A stretch of 64,000 nt of DNA from Elysia crispata (GCA_033675545.1 JAWDGP010007346.1:280001-344000); one strand, 5' to 3'. Shown: positions 26,424 through 40,030, counted from the first letter of the stretch. Notes: a model not told the origin generated them from the sequence alone. Made by a program: numbers and translations.

Positions 26424-29199
26424 ATAGTTGTTGTTGATGTAATACTAGTAGTAGTACAGCCTACACAACAACAGCTGGTGAAGCAGTAGTATTAGTATAA
26501 ATATAATCATTAATATCATATTTTCACTTTCGTCACCATCAACTTTCTCGGCATCAGCATAAGAGTCTACACTCGAACCACCAAAGTGGCTCCAGAAATG
26601 CTTACTTTCATAGACACAGGTATGACAGTTAAAAGAAGTAGTGAATATATAGAAAACTTAGATCGATCGGACAGTATGAGTGGACTTTGAATGCAAAAGG
26701 TTAAATATACTTTGGTGCGTGGACAACTGCACGCGCTTACCATCGTGAGACAGGGAAAATCCTAATTATCGGTCAACTTTAACAGCCAGGCAAGCACATC
26801 GAGTTGTGTGACAGTCGCTGACAGTTCCACCGCCAATAAATTCCTACTCGTAGACCATCACGTCACCTCCTAAGCTCCTTGCGTCAAATCCACACCCAGA
26901 CATTGTCACGCAGCTCTGAACATTTCTGACATGTTCGACCTTTTTGAAGATAGATTTGATTCCGTCTGGGACAAGATATGTATTATTTTAAAAAATTGTA
27001 ATAGGATAGAAAATATGCAAGAGAAAGCGACTGTTATGGTAAAAGAAAAATCGCAAATAGAGATCGAAGAGGAGAAGAAAAGTAAAAACGAAGGAAAGAA
27101 ATGAACGAAGAACTCCACTGCATAATGACAACGCCTGAGACATCTGCTTTTCCATGATCCACATGGAAACACCAGCCCCAAACAGTCGAAGGTACCAGAA
27201 GACGCATAACCGATCCCGATCAAAAGTATTATCGAATTGGTGATAAAACTAGACAAGGTTCGGACTTGCGACATTTATAGCACAATTTACAAACATGAGG
27301 ACCGAATTATTTTCAGTGCTCTTCAATAACAATGATTTTATCTTTCAAGTTTTCCGCCTTGGGAGATAAACAAGTTGTCCCCGTTCATGACAAAAAGTCT
27401 CAATCTCAGGGAAAAGATATTTCTGTTCTACTTATTATCAGTACATAAGGTATGATTAACGCATAAATATCGATGAATTGATGGAGTATATTTCCTCAGA
27501 GCTGAACTCTAGACACCAGGAGTTCCGAGAAGTCCCCAAGGAGTGCCAGAGGTCAGTTCACACGACCAGAATAGATGACCAACTCAGCTAGTGGACCAGA
27601 CGGTAGCCGACTGATAGACAGTGTAACACAACAGGTCAACAGAAACTAGCACTACTTTCCATAATGCAGATCACATTTTTTTCCAGTCTATAATCTAGAT
27701 AACATATTTATTGAAACAGCCAAGATATTGACGCTCAACTAAGAATCTTCTTCTTTAAAAAATATCTGTAATCTGATAATATTTTTTTGTCTTTAATTGG
27801 AAAATTTCTACGCCAAAGCGGCAGAAATAACTCAAGATCTACGGAATATAATTTGTTTACTATCTTCACTTCAAAGAGCGGACTTTGAAGAATAAAAAGG
27901 AATTTTTTCTCATGGCTGATGGCAAAAAATAAGCACCTCATTAATTATACCAGCAAACTGTTTCATACTGTAAAATGTTGCAATTTATTTACCATTTTGA
28001 CGGCTTATACTTGTCCATTATATATAGTAGGCCTACGCACATTTTTTCTTTAGAGTTATAAGATTAACAGGATACATGAATAACACTGCGTCTCCTTAAA
28101 GGACTAAAATGTATACCTTGCTTGGAGCATATTTAAATGCCCGAACAGGCATACTTATGGATTTCATGGTAGCTGTTTCATTCATAGCTTAGACAATTAT
28201 TTATCAACATCAGATAGCTTGTTAGATGAAACACCCCTGACACAAAAAAAATTCTTTGGACTTTGATGTTTCTAATTTGGGAATGTTTTTAACGTGAAAG
28301 ATGTTCATGTTTTAGATGGCAGAATTTACAGAAATTTAGACGGCAAAGAAATAAAAGCCTTAAAGATCTCAGGTTATTGTTTCGACTTAAATCCGAGCTA
28401 AATCATAGGAATCATATTTCGTAATGATTTTTTTTTTTACATGGAACTTTAAATTTTACAAACTGATCTTTAGCCTGTCATATGACTTAAATATTGCATT
28501 TGTCATTAAATTTAAAATCTGCGACTGTTCAGAAGAAAACAAGTCTTTTCCATCAAAACCTTATGTGCGGTAAAATTAGTATCATCGCTTATGTCAAAAC
28601 AGACCATTTGAAGACCATCTTAGCATTATACACAGCTGCAACAGGACTGGTAATGATCGTCCAATCTGATAATTAAAAAGTTTTAACATCAATGTATTCG
28701 TGAGAAGCAGACCTGGATAGAATCATGGCAGGAGTATGAAAGGATGGTCCGTAATGAAGGGAGGACAAGCACACACACTTGTACTTTACCGACGATTTAG
28801 ACGTCCTGACAGGCACAGAATCATTAATTATTTCGTAGAGAAAGTACTGAGGAAGGACCTACGCATCTGTTTGTATGCAGATCAGCGCAAAGAAATTCAG
28901 ACAGGTGACAAACACTAATGGCACCCATAATAATATGAAGTTCAATAGTGAAAAGTTTGAATTATTCAAGGCTTCCAAGATTGAGGAGCCTTCTGAAGTT
29001 GAAGCAGGCTAGATCTTTTACCATCGCTTGAAAAACTAAAGATGGTCAGGACGGACAAGAGCGTAAACCTTAGCTCCATGATAAGGTTGTTTTTTTATAT
29101 CGCTTGGGTAATGCCTTAACTGTTACGTTTTTGTGAGTCGTGGGCGTTGATATCATCAAAAAGAGAAAGATACAGAGCGAAGAGAGAGAGCGAGAGAGA
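26424..29199. other. intergenic stretch, no gene recognised
   Basis: Moderately AT-rich. Short frames at 26906-27274 (-), 28494-28676 (+) and 28736-28918 (+) have no recognisable features. Nothing else identified. Confidence 0.5.
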
Positions 29200-29214
29200 G
29201 ACAGACAGACAGAC

Positions 29215-29248
<34 letters not shown>

Positions 29249-29309
29249 GCAGGCAGGCAGAAGACAGACACTAAGACAGGCAGAAGACAGACAGACTGAC
29301 CGACATAGA
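29200..29309. repeat. (GACA)n / (GGCA)n tetranucleotide tract
   Basis: ACAG units, then AGGC units, then imperfect ACAG units. Confidence 0.9.
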
Positions 29310-29604
29310 GAGAAAGAACTTCGAAAAAACTTATAATAGCGACACAATCCTACAAGTGGGAGATATGAGAAAAGAATACATTTTTTCTGACCCTATGAAG
29401 ATATTGCGTTCATTTTGAAACAAACAAACTGAAGTAGCATGGGCATATCAAAAAGCATCGAATAGATATAATTATGAGAAGATAATATCTGGAAAAGAAG
29501 ACTATTTGAATTTAGAGCCAGTGTAAGAGAAGCAGAGAAACGTGATAAATTCTGAATATTGTTTGTGAAATTATGCGGTTTTCTTTATCCCATTGGACAA
29601 AGGA

Positions 29605-29614
29605 AGAGAGAGAG

Positions 29615-29672
<58 letters not shown>

Positions 29673-29680
29673 AGGGAGAG
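29605..29680. repeat. (GA)n microsatellite with GGGA end
   Basis: GA repeats, interrupted once by ATGAG, ending in GGGA units. Confidence 0.93.
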
Positions 29681-32600
29681 GCAGAAGATGGAAAGACTCA
29701 AGGAAAGTCTTTTCTGGTGGTACGAACTCTGCATCTTAGAAACTGTAATGCCTTCAACTATTGGACTGACGGAACGTTGTAGCAAAAGATTTTACAAAAA
29801 GGAAAACAAAGGCCAGAAAAATGAGAGAGAAAATACTGATTACAGCAATGCAAGGCAATGAGAAGAAGAAAAGTGCAAGGCAAAAGGACACAAAGATAAT
29901 GAATATAGCATCAGAACAAAGAGAAAAGCTAATGGCAAGCTTGCCATGAGCGCTCAGAAAATTGCGAAGATTGCCAAAAAGAAATAACGGAACATAATTA
30001 GATTTGCCTCAGCAATTTATATCGTTTCGGTAGAGAATTTGTTTCGGTTTGATTAAAAAAGCGGCACAAGTTCGCTCCTTCATTTGAAAAATATGAAATT
30101 TTAATAAGGTTGCCTTGAGGGTAAGACGTAGTTCTGGAGTACCGGTTTTTCATAACTGTCAACACCCATGCACCAGTGTTTATGGCGGAACGCCCCAGTA
30201 AAACTAACCCATATTATTTATTTTCCACTATATAAGAGGATACAAGTTGTGTGTGTGTTTCATGAAGAAAAATTGAGTTGTAAAAAAAAAAAAGAAAAAA
30301 CCTATCTCCACATAAGCTCAATCAATAACAAAGAAGGAAACGGGGGAAGTATTCTTAATGTCACTTCGTCCGAACTAATTATTGGGAAATTTATTGATTA
30401 TAGTATTTTAAAAGAAACAGCGTTACTCTTAGTCCACGACTTAGTTCTATATTGCTGTAATTGAGCGACATATGAGGTGAAAAAAAAGAAAACTCTCCAG
30501 TTCACGCAATATTTGCGACTGTCTTCTCATGTTTAAGAACCATCAGTGAAATCAAATAGTTTCTCTGTTCGTGATTGTTTTGGGCGAAATTTATTTTCAG
30601 TCGTTATAATCTCATGGGCTTCACAACTATAAAAAAAAGTTTGGCAGAGCATCCCATCTTTGTTGTCTTTTTATGTATTAGTCGGGGCTTTTTATTTTAT
30701 TTAACTTTGATTGTTTCATACGATTATTAAACCTGTCTTACTTTTTAAAATCAATAATTAGACTTAAACTTTATCGCTTGGGATTTCGTCGGCAAAAACA
30801 CAATTTAAGATTAGGAAATTAAATAGATCGAGAATAAAAATGGATTTGAATTGAAATTATGTTCAAATTTTTACCGGGATGTAGATCTACATAGATCTAG
30901 ATGTGTCTGTATAGTAGAAATGTGGTTTCAAAATAAGTGTCACCTGGGTTTTTTTCTTTTCAACCTTTCGGGAAACCTTTGAAATTAGCCGCTCCTCCAC
31001 TGTAAAGTTCCAAGAGTTTTACAGAAGATTTGAATCCACACACGGTGCTTCAAAACAAATTGTGTGCACAATGCCACGAAGCCCGTAGTTGCACTAAATA
31101 ACGATATTTATGCTCCCAAAGAAATAAATTAATACTCAAATAAAAAAAGGTCACGTAAGTAATTATGGCGACAGTTTTGCTGATAACTCGATGGGGTAAG
31201 TAATAGAAATAACGATTGAATGTTTTTGTACTGTAAGTATTTCTTTACCTCTCCAAGCCTCTCACCTTTGTCTAAACTTCTCTTTAGAGAAATGAAGAAC
31301 TCTTTGAAAAGCGCAGATAGAGAAGCCAAAGTGTCTGAAATTTCCATGATCTAAGAAGTATTTCACGTTGTAAAGTTAAATAATCATTGAGGCTGTGAAT
31401 GGTTTACCTTCTTCTGCGTTTGAAACCAGGAAAGACTCTAAACCCTCCCTGCGGCACACCCCTCTCCTTTAATGATGACCTCATTTTCTCGACACCAGGA
31501 AGGGGAAATCATTTAAGTAGAAAGATAGTTTCCTTCGTATCGCAAAATCACTACTTTCCACCGTTATTGCGACGCTCCTCTACCTAGATCTGAATTCGTT
31601 TTCTTTTACTTCTTTGTTTTTCAGACAGATTACACAATATTAGATCATTGGTCATAATACATGTAGATTCTCCATTTTGTTTAAACTCTTCTGTTTACCA
31701 AAAGCTTTTTGCCCATGTAGTCTTTCGTAATGATTGAGCGCAAAAAGTCGTGCGTAAGTTTCATGCCACAGTTAAAACTGGAAAATGTTTTAAAATATCT
31801 TTTATGTTTATCCATATTAAATTTTTATTTCTAGTTGTTGTGCGCGTTTCTTTAAAAAATTTTAATCTGTGCCGACTGTAAGAATTTCTTTCATAGAAAT
31901 GATTGCTATAAGAATAAAAATGGACGATAGAATAAATTTCATGCAAGAGTTACACCATAGGCGAGCATCTTTAACTCATCTATGGACAGGTTGGTCTGAG
32001 TATATTATCTTAGAGATAGAACTATCTCGTCTCAATTTCCCCCATGTTGATTAAAGTACTATTTTCTATACTCTCTGGATTTCTTTTCTTTGGCATTTTG
32101 GTTTATCAAGAAGTGAACAAAATCTAACCGAAGACTTTCTTCTGAAAGACATCAGTTTTTACATGTAAAAATTTCATGTCGCGGTGTACAGCGCGAGCCA
32201 TTTAGTGAAATACGACAGTAAAATTATGCACTTGAAAGCGTTGCAAATTTTAAATTGCTCAGTCTTAATCGGGACATTTTCTTAAGACATGTCATGGCCA
32301 CGAACTGGCATAGAAGGTTCTATAATAGAAAACGGTAATATCCAAAAATACTCTCTAATTATGGTACACAGAAAAGGGCTAAATTTGAAAGTACTTTTTC
32401 CAGGAAGTACTCTCTACCACAACGGAAGAAGCCAACAATTTGGAAAAAGGTTTTTCTTGACATGGAGAAAGAATTATAGAACAACTACTGAATCCATAAA
32501 ATCACATGCCAAAAAGCTTTCATATTTAAAAAAAAAAAAAAAAAAAAAATTTACCGACAAAAAGATACCACTTTTAATTTTCACCCTCAGGTTTACTTTG

Positions 32601-32828
32601 CAGCTCGACAGAGCATTGAACCTCACTTGGAAGTCTCATCCTTTAAAAGATGAAGTAATTGCTTGTAAGACAATTTTATCGGGGTCTTTCACCTTTTTAA
32701 ATCTAGTTTGACTCTAGCTGCAGTGGAGGAGTCCACGACGTGCCAATCTACAACCATTTCCAGAGTATACGAGCAATTAATCGAAAGAAAGGACGCGTGG
32801 ATACAAACCCTCAAATTCATCGTGGAGC
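29681..32828. other. intergenic stretch, no gene recognised
   Basis: AT-rich. The longest frame (32289-32711, +) reads through a poly(A) run at about 32528-32550 and looks non-coding. No other structure seen. Confidence 0.5.
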
Positions 32829-32900
32829 ATCGATGGTCTTGGGGGTAGTACTTTCGCTCTGCAACTTTTTTTTTTTTGTTGCGGGTTCGGATCCTAGTTA
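32829..32900 (+). mobile_element. tRNA-derived SINE-like relic
   Basis: CGATGGTCTTGGGGGTAGTA... CGCTCTGCAA, a T-run, then TTGCGGGTTCGGATCCT. The segment GGTTCGGATCC closely resembles the B box of the RNA polymerase III internal promoter, and the upstream TGG...TAGT part resembles an A box. The T-run sits where an anticodon loop or variable arm would be. This is a degenerate fragment, not a functional tRNA. Confidence 0.35.
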
Positions 32901-33379
32901 TGTGATTAATTTCACGTCCTCTAAGTTTCCTGGAAAATCTTACACGGAGATAAGTTCGAAATCCAAACAGTCTTTTTTCAGGCTCGTTTTACTTGGTATG
33001 AGGCTTTTTTTTTTGTTTGACGTTCAAAACAGACATGACATTCTTTTGAAGTGAAAAAAGTTATACCGAACAATCGTAAAATACATTAATCAATACATTC
33101 GACTCAGTCTATCAGGAAAGAGTGCTCCAACACGGAGAAAAGAATAATTTTTTTTAGTTTTTTTTTTTTTCATAGATTTCCATGTATACCTAGCCTACTA
33201 TGCCAGTTATTACCTGAAATGGTTGAACTTATAAAAAATGTTATTAACAAGGATGATCAGCAGGCCCAGTAATAAACTTAGATCTAACAAAACAAAGAGA
33301 AATAGGGAAAAAAAGTCGTAGGAAAAGACTAAAATGATAGTAGAGACAAGAACTGGCAGTGCGGCTAGAATTATAACCA

Positions 33380-33446
33380 TCGTGAGCCACACGGTATTCA
33401 CTGCCTTGCGGAGTCAAGAGCAAATGCGCTAGTCATACAACCACAT
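33380..33446 (-). mobile_element. tRNA-derived SINE-like relic
   Basis: The minus strand reads GTGGTTGTATGACTAGCG, then CTCTTGACTCCGCAAGGC. This resembles the A-box half and anticodon arm of tRNA-derived SINE heads. The B-box half (AGTGAATACCG) is badly decayed. Confidence 0.3.
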
Positions 33447-33860
33447 TTCCCTCTGAGGATCGGATGGCTACAACGATGCATTACTCATGAACAGACAATT
33501 GAATTCCTGGCCATGGCCAAATAAGCAAACGGAGTGAAAAGCTCATAAGTTCGAAAGGGCAACTGGTATGCAAAGTACACATTTTATCTTGAATTGCCTT
33601 TAATAAAAAGAAAATACTGAACATCGACAGAGCAGGTTTTGATTAACCAGAACAACCAGATAAGCCAGATGTTAATCATGAATTCACCGTTCATGGTGGA
33701 ATAAGTTTGGTGCAAAACCTAGTCGATGTCAACTGATCAATCAGCATATTATTAGCCTTCCGCAACTTCCATCTTCTTCAGACATTGTGTTCAAAATTAA
33801 ATTTGTGACAAAACAATCTTAAAAATGAGCTAAAAACCTGTTGACAATAAAATGAGAGCG

Positions 33861-33900
33861 ACCCCCATCCCCCACCTATTCCCGCCCCCCTCCCGCCCCC
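33861..33900 (-). other. G-quadruplex-prone tract
   Basis: The plus strand has C-runs of 5, 5, 3, 6, 3 and 5 within 40 bases. The minus strand therefore reads GGGGGCGGGAGGGGGGCGGG, with one-base loops, which meets the usual four-G-run criterion. It stands out in otherwise AT-rich DNA. Confidence 0.7.
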
Positions 33901-35600
33901 TTATAAAACAACAAAGCAATTGGCTGAAATTTTTATGGCCTCCTTGAAATGCCTTTGCATAATGCAATAACATAATAAAAGCTTAAAGGAACAATGAAGA
34001 GTTCCTGGCATTCATAGGAAAGCACGAACAGCATAGATGTATCCCCACTTCAAAATCTAATTATTGCTGTCTCTATCTTTTATCTTTTTTTCGTTCCTCT
34101 ATATTCTACTTTTCTTTTTTTTTTCTTTTTTTTTCTTCCTGCGGAGAAAGGTATAGTGTGAGTAGTTACTGTAGTAGAAGACGCTAACAACTTTTCACTC
34201 TTCTAATTTTTTTTTTTATTTTATTTCTTTTTTAAGGGAGGAGATAAAAGAGAGTAGGTGGGAGGCAGCGAAAAGAGTGAGATCGCTACATTTGCCTCAC
34301 AGGGATAATTTCATAGCCACTCTAATTCGGCCCACTTAGTGTGCTTCATTTCTTCTTGCAGAATTCGACTGTATCTCCCTCCCCAGCTCCTGGCATTAAA
34401 TTTTGTCTGTCGCTTCCTCTTCGGTGTTTGATTTCAAACCTTCCAGACGATTTTGAAAAACCCAAGCCTCTCGCTCACTCCCAAATTGCCTTGAATTGAA
34501 TGCTTTCAGCATGAGAAACCGTTGAATTTGGCTAGGGTTTTAATGTAGGGAAAGTCCCTCCATGAGAATATGGAAGAAAAAATCCCAGCCAAGGAAAACC
34601 CCGGACGCTGAGGATAAGATGTATGGCGCGGATTGGAGTGCTGTAAGTGTACTGGATCTTCATAATTACTGTATAGTTTTAGATGCTTCCTGTTCTTGGA
34701 CAAAGTGGAAGCAACTGGATTAGACAGGTTTGTTTCAAAGAAATTGTTCAGAGAGGGAAAATTTGTGGCGTAGTAGAAATTGGATATAATTAAATTCGAA
34801 ACACATACGTAGCGAATACGCTAGGTGATCTAGATTTATTTATCTGTTGTTTAATTAAATACGTTCGTGTTTCTTTTTTGCTTAGGTGTAAATAAATTAA
34901 GGTTTAGAAGATAAATACGATTTGAAAAGAGTATAACTGAGGCCAAGAGAGGGCGGATAAGAGAGAGGCACGCAGGCAGACGAAATAATAGAAATGCAGG
35001 GACAGAAAAAGACAAGAAAAATACAGGAACAAGAGACAACAAAGAGAGAAATCGATGTTAGGGAGAAAGAGAGGAAATGAGAGAGAGAAGAGGAGAAAGA
35101 TCGGATGGGAGAGAGAAGGAAGGATGCAAGGAAGAATCAGAGAAAGGGAAAGGTGGGGAAACGAGGAGAAGGCAATATGAGTGTATGGCGGATAACATTC
35201 TAAAGGAATAAAAAGAGAAAAAAATAGGATGCGAGAAAAAGACGAAGTAAAAACAATGCATAAAAAAAGAATTATTATGTTCTGATTGTTTTGGGTTTCT
35301 TTTTTTTCTATCGTAAAAAGCGGAGTTAAAGATATTAAAGCAAAGGTAGGAGGAAGTGGGATGTTGAGAAGGAAACAAAGGGATAGAGAGAGAAATAATC
35401 GACAAAGAAAGAAAGAAAAAAGAAGTGATATTGTTCAGGCAGAATGAAGAAGATATTTAAGTTATTTAGAGCGACGACTCGGACTTTCGTTGCTTTCAAG
35501 CAGTCTGAAAGAGTTGAGTAAAAAGTGTTTGACGCTTGATGAATTTGTTTTCTGCAGAGAAATCAAGTGTAGTTGTTTGTTTGGTTTTTGTTTTTCTTTC
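33901..35600. other. intergenic stretch, purine-skewed
   Basis: No gene recognised. From about 34930 to 35440 the plus strand is markedly purine-rich (GAGA/GAAA-like), as in decayed GA repeats. T-rich runs lie near 34115-34140. Confidence 0.5.
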
Positions 35601-36084
35601 TCTTCTTCTTTTTCTTCTTCTTCTTCTTCTTCTTCTTCTTCTTCTTCTTCTTCTTCTTCTTCTTCTTCTTCTTCTTCTTCTTCTTCTTCTTCTTCTTCTT
35701 CTTCTTCTTCTTCTTCTTCTTCTTCTTCTTCTTCTTCGTCTTCTTATTTTTTCTTCTTCTTCTTCTTCTTCTTCTTCTTCTTCTTCTTCTTCTTCTTCTT
35801 CTTCTTCTTCTTCTTCTTCTTCTTCTTCTTCTTCTTCTTCTTCTTCTTCTTCTTCTTCTTCTTCTTCTTCTTCTTCTTCTTCTTCTTCTTCTTCTTCTTC
35901 TTCTTCTTCTTCTTCTTCTTCTTCTTCTTCTTCTTCTTCTTCTTCTTCTTCTTCTTCTTCTTCTTCTTCTTCTTCTTCTTCTTCTTCTTCTTCTTCTTCT
36001 TCTTCTTCTTCTTCTTCTTCTTCTTCTTCTTCTTCTTCTTCTTCTTCTTCTTCTTCTTCTTCTTCTTCTTCTTCTTCTTCTTCT

Positions 36085-36115
<31 letters not shown>

Positions 36116-36150
36116 ATTCTTCTTCTACTCCTCCTCCTCCTCTTCCTCTT
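35601..36150. repeat. very long (TTC)n / (GAA)n trinucleotide tract
   Basis: About 550 bp of TTC repeats. It is interrupted near 35737-35751 (CGTCTTCTTATTTTTTC) and degrades after about 36105 into CTC/TCT variants. The uninterrupted middle run is about 350 bp. All open frames of 190-264 codons over it (poly-Ser, Phe, Leu, Arg/Lys) are repeat artefacts. Confidence 0.98.
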
Positions 36151-36189
36151 TTGATAGGTAAATTTGCTGCTCATCAAATAATAAAACCT

Positions 36190-36380
36190 ATCTCCAGCTG
36201 ATTTCCCGGAGGCTATGAGCGCCCTTAAGGAGCGTTCCGAGCTAAGCAATAAACTTCGGGGATTCCTCTTCAGATTGCGTGATTCTTCGCCTTTGATTGG
36301 TCCTCCGTCGACAAGTTTCCCCGGGAAGTCTTCCCACGGAGATTGCGTGATTCTCATATCACACTCTCCGCGATTAAAAG
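36190..36380. other. GC- and CpG-richer patch with an internal repeat
   Basis: Immediately after the TTC tract lies a patch with many CpG dinucleotides and an exact 15-bp direct repeat, AGATTGCGTGATTCT, at 36272-36286 and 36340-36354. An inverted CCAAT box (GATTGG) lies between the two. It could be a regulatory patch or a fragment of a repeat family. No coding frame is supportable. Confidence 0.4.
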
Positions 36381-37420
36381 CTTTTAAGACTGACTAAACC
36401 GATGATGGGGACAATCACATGTCTACAGATTTTTGGAACCTTTGGAGATTTTTGAAAGATAAAGCACGAGTACCGGTACACTTTGGGCTGAGAGAATTCT
36501 CACCGTGAGGAACACAGAAAAGAGAGAGGTAGAAGAAACAATGTTGCGAAAGTAGTTCATCAGTCGCTTTGAAAACAAAAAAAAAGATACAGAATGTACG
36601 AAAAACAAATTTCCATCAATTTTTTTGGTTATGCGTCTCTATTTTACTGAAGTGTCTGTACTTTTCCAGTTGTTCAAAACAAAATATCTCAGCAAGTCAT
36701 CTTTAAAGCTGACAATTTCGTTTCAAAGAGTATTAAATGGAATCCAAATGGTTTTTGAAGCTGTAAAAGAAATTATCCAGCCCTTTGAAGATATAATAAT
36801 GGTTTCCCTCTATTTTTTGCTCGTAAGATTTTTCGGAGACGAAATATATCTAACACAAGAAGCCAAAGATAAAGAGACAATTAAAATTCAGTCTTAGTCC
36901 TGGCATATTTAGTTGGAATAGAGAAATGTACCTTCGAGCCTCTGCGTCCATAAACTAGAATCAAAACTTAATGAAATTGGACGCTTTTTAATTTCTGTCT
37001 ACTTCTAAGTACAGATCAAAGAGCTATGAATAGACAGAGAGATCCCAGAGAGCTAGAGACAGACAGATAGACAGAGACAGACACATAGAAGGAAAAAAAG
37101 AAAGAAAAGAAGAGAGGTGAGGTGTGTATATGTATTTTTGTTTTGTTTTTTTTTCTTTTTTGGGTTTTTTTTTGTTTTTTTTTTTTTGTTTTTTTTTTTT
37201 TGTTGTTTTTGGGGGGAGCAATAAAACAGCATAGTCTGCACCGTAGTTGATGTCTCAATGCATAATTCAAAAATTTTAGGCGATCAAAGAATGAAATAAA
37301 GTGTAAAAAAGGGAATTGAAAAAGAAGGAGAATCTTTTTTTTAATTGAAAGAACGGATAAGGAGAATCGGACAAAAGGGGAGGTAAAGCAGAATATGTAA
37401 AAAGATGTCGGCAATCGCGA
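36381..37420. other. intergenic stretch, no gene recognised
   Basis: Contains a 90-codon plus frame at 36625-36897 without recognisable features, an ACAG-rich segment near 37030-37090 and long T-runs at 37137-37210. Confidence 0.45.
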
Positions 37421-37651
<231 letters not shown>

Positions 37652-38269
37652 AAATAATAGTGTGCCACTTAATCCGTGCGTGCGGTGTAGGCAGGTAATG
37701 GAATTATCTCTCGCAAAAAATCCTGCAGAAGAATCAGGCTTTTATTGATATAATGTTCTAAAACTATAAACTATGTTTCTTTTCTTCCACATTTTATTGA
37801 CTAAATCTTCATTAGGTTATTTCTCTTTATTCTCTATTTTTAAAGGTTATAATCGAAAAGAAAGTTTTGTTTCCATAGCGCAAAAATAAAATAAAGTGCC
37901 CTTTACCAAGGTTTTCTGACCGACCAGTACAAATCAATATACTTTCCTCAACATCAAGAGGATAGTCATAGGTGTTATTCTTCATAGTGTAAGAAACGGT
38001 GAATTTCTTTAGCGTATTGACAAGATACTACACTGTATTAAGTCGAGTACTTGATTTTTACACCTACGGTAATGAGAGTTAAGAAAATAGTTATGTGATA
38101 AGAGACCTTCACAAGGTCTGAAAAAAATGTTAAAGTACTCGCCTTTCGTTACCACAGAATTAGGTGCTGTACTGTAGGTGTTATCCCCAGAGTTCCATCT
38201 CGTTTTTTTTCCTCACTTATAGCAGAATCTCCTTACACCGCTTCTATATTTCTTTCTTTATCTCACCCT

Positions 38270-38460
<191 letters not shown>

Positions 38461-38770
38461 TTTTTTTTTCTCTTTCTTTTTCTTTTTCAGAACAAAATAT
38501 AATTTATCTTCCAATCTACGTCTTTTTGTTTCTGAACAAATAGGCCTTAAACTTCATCGATTTTAATCTGAATTTTTTTTCAATCATGTCGTCCAATTCA
38601 ACAAAGGTATTTTGCTGATATTGCATTTATTTTTTACTGGTGATAGGCTATTGTTCTAGCTATTTTAATATTATTATTATTTTTTTTCGCATCCAAACCT
38701 TAAAGAGTGTTGATGTCATTGTTTTAATTTTCTTTGGGCATATCAAAAGATGATGATATGTTCATTTATA

Positions 38771-38800
38771 CGAGGGCAGGCTGATAATTAAGTTCCGTTT
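38771..38800 (+). repeat. left terminal inverted repeat of the mariner element
   Basis: Thirty bases that are the exact reverse complement of 40116-40145, directly next to a TA dinucleotide. Confidence 0.95.
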
Positions 38801-38964
38801 GCTAATAACTAGGTCAATTTTCGTCACATCGACCTAAAATTTCATACATATACTCTCGAACCATTTTTCTAGACTTAACTATAACAACAAGTTTGTGTGA
38901 CGTCATTCGTGCTCATAATGCAGTGACGCGCAACACATGATGTGGTAGCCATGTTTATGAGACA

Positions 38965-40030
38965 ATGGCGACTTCCAATGACCTTCTCATCAAACAGCGC
39001 TCTGTTATCGAGTTTTTGGCAGCTGAGGGATGTTCTGCTGCAAACATTCATGCAAGAATGAAGACAGTTTATGGTGAAATGTGCATTTCAGACTGTGCAG
39101 TTCGCAAATGGGTGAGAATTTTAAAGGGGAAGACCCCAGAGAGACAATTCTGCGTGATCGAAAGCGTTCGGGTAGGCCCCTTTCCGCATCGGACACGGCT
39201 CATCGAGAAGAAGGTTGACTGCATGATTAGAGCTAATCGAAGGGTCAAACAAAAGGAAATTGCAGATGAAGTAGGCATTTCGAAAGAACGAGTGCACCAT
39301 ATCGCCACAACTGTACTGGGTTACCGAAAAGTCTCTGCCCGTTGGGTCCCAAGACAGCTCACTGTAGAGATGAAAGCGCAGAGAAAGGACATGTGTACTC
39401 AACTCTTAGAGCGTTACAATGCAGAAGGAGAAGCATTTCTGCAACGCATTGTGACTGGAGACGAATCCTGGGTCCACCACTACGATCCAGAATGTAAAGC
39501 CCAATCGATGGAGTATAGGCACAAAACTTCTCCAAGTCCAAGGAAGTTCAAGGTTGTTGCCTCTGCAAGAAAGGTCTTGTTCACCGTTTTCTGGGACATG
39601 GAGGGAGTGGTCCACATGGAATTTCTGGAGCAAGGGCAAACTGTGAACTCTGAGCGATATATTTCAACACTCCGAGCTCTCAAACTCCGACTCAGACGTA
39701 TTCGGCGTGATAAGGACTCAATCCTGCAACACGACAATGCGCGCCCGCACACCAGTCGCCAAACTCAGGACGCCTTAAGGCAGCTGGAACTTACGACCCT
39801 ACCTCACCCTGCATACAGCCCCTGATCTTGCCCCCTCTGACTATTATTTGTTTCCCCAACTCAAGAAGTACCTGAAGGGCCATCACTATGACAATGATGA
39901 GGAAGTTATCGCAGATGTTCGCAGATGGTGCCGTGGACAGCCGTCTGAATTCTTCGCTGACGGCGTGAGCCAACTAGTGAAACGTTGGAGGCGGTGTGTT
40001 GATCGCGACGGTGACTACATCGAAAAATAG
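38965..40030 (+). pseudogene. mariner transposase pseudogene
   Basis: The frame starts at ATG 38965 (MATSNDLLIKQRSVIEFLAA) and is open to a stop at 39823-39825; the reading then resumes in another frame to a stop at 40028-40030. The N-terminal part resembles the helix-turn-helix DNA-binding region, followed by RANRRVKQKEIADEVGIS and GYRKVSARWVPRQL, a conserved mariner linker. Catalytic motifs are TGDESWVHHYDPE, HDNARPHT and, after the break, DLAPSDYYLF; the last two Asp residues are separated by 34 residues. Breaks: an apparent 1-nt loss near 39120-39150 and a 1-nt gain near 39205-39212, between which the conserved RSGRP segment is read in another frame, and one extra C in the run at 39819-39822 that creates the stop just before the third Asp. 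Normal length would be about 350 residues. The product cannot be catalytically active from this copy. Confidence 0.93.

Noticed and set aside
32289..32711. 140-codon plus-strand frame
   Set aside because: It crosses a poly(A) run, lacks any domain or signal, and has the composition of AT-rich non-coding DNA.
35490..36357. Open frames of 190-264 codons on both strands (poly-Ser, Phe, Leu, Arg/Lys)
   Set aside because: They are translations of the (TTC)n/(GAA)n tract in different frames; flanking parts have no protein-like features.
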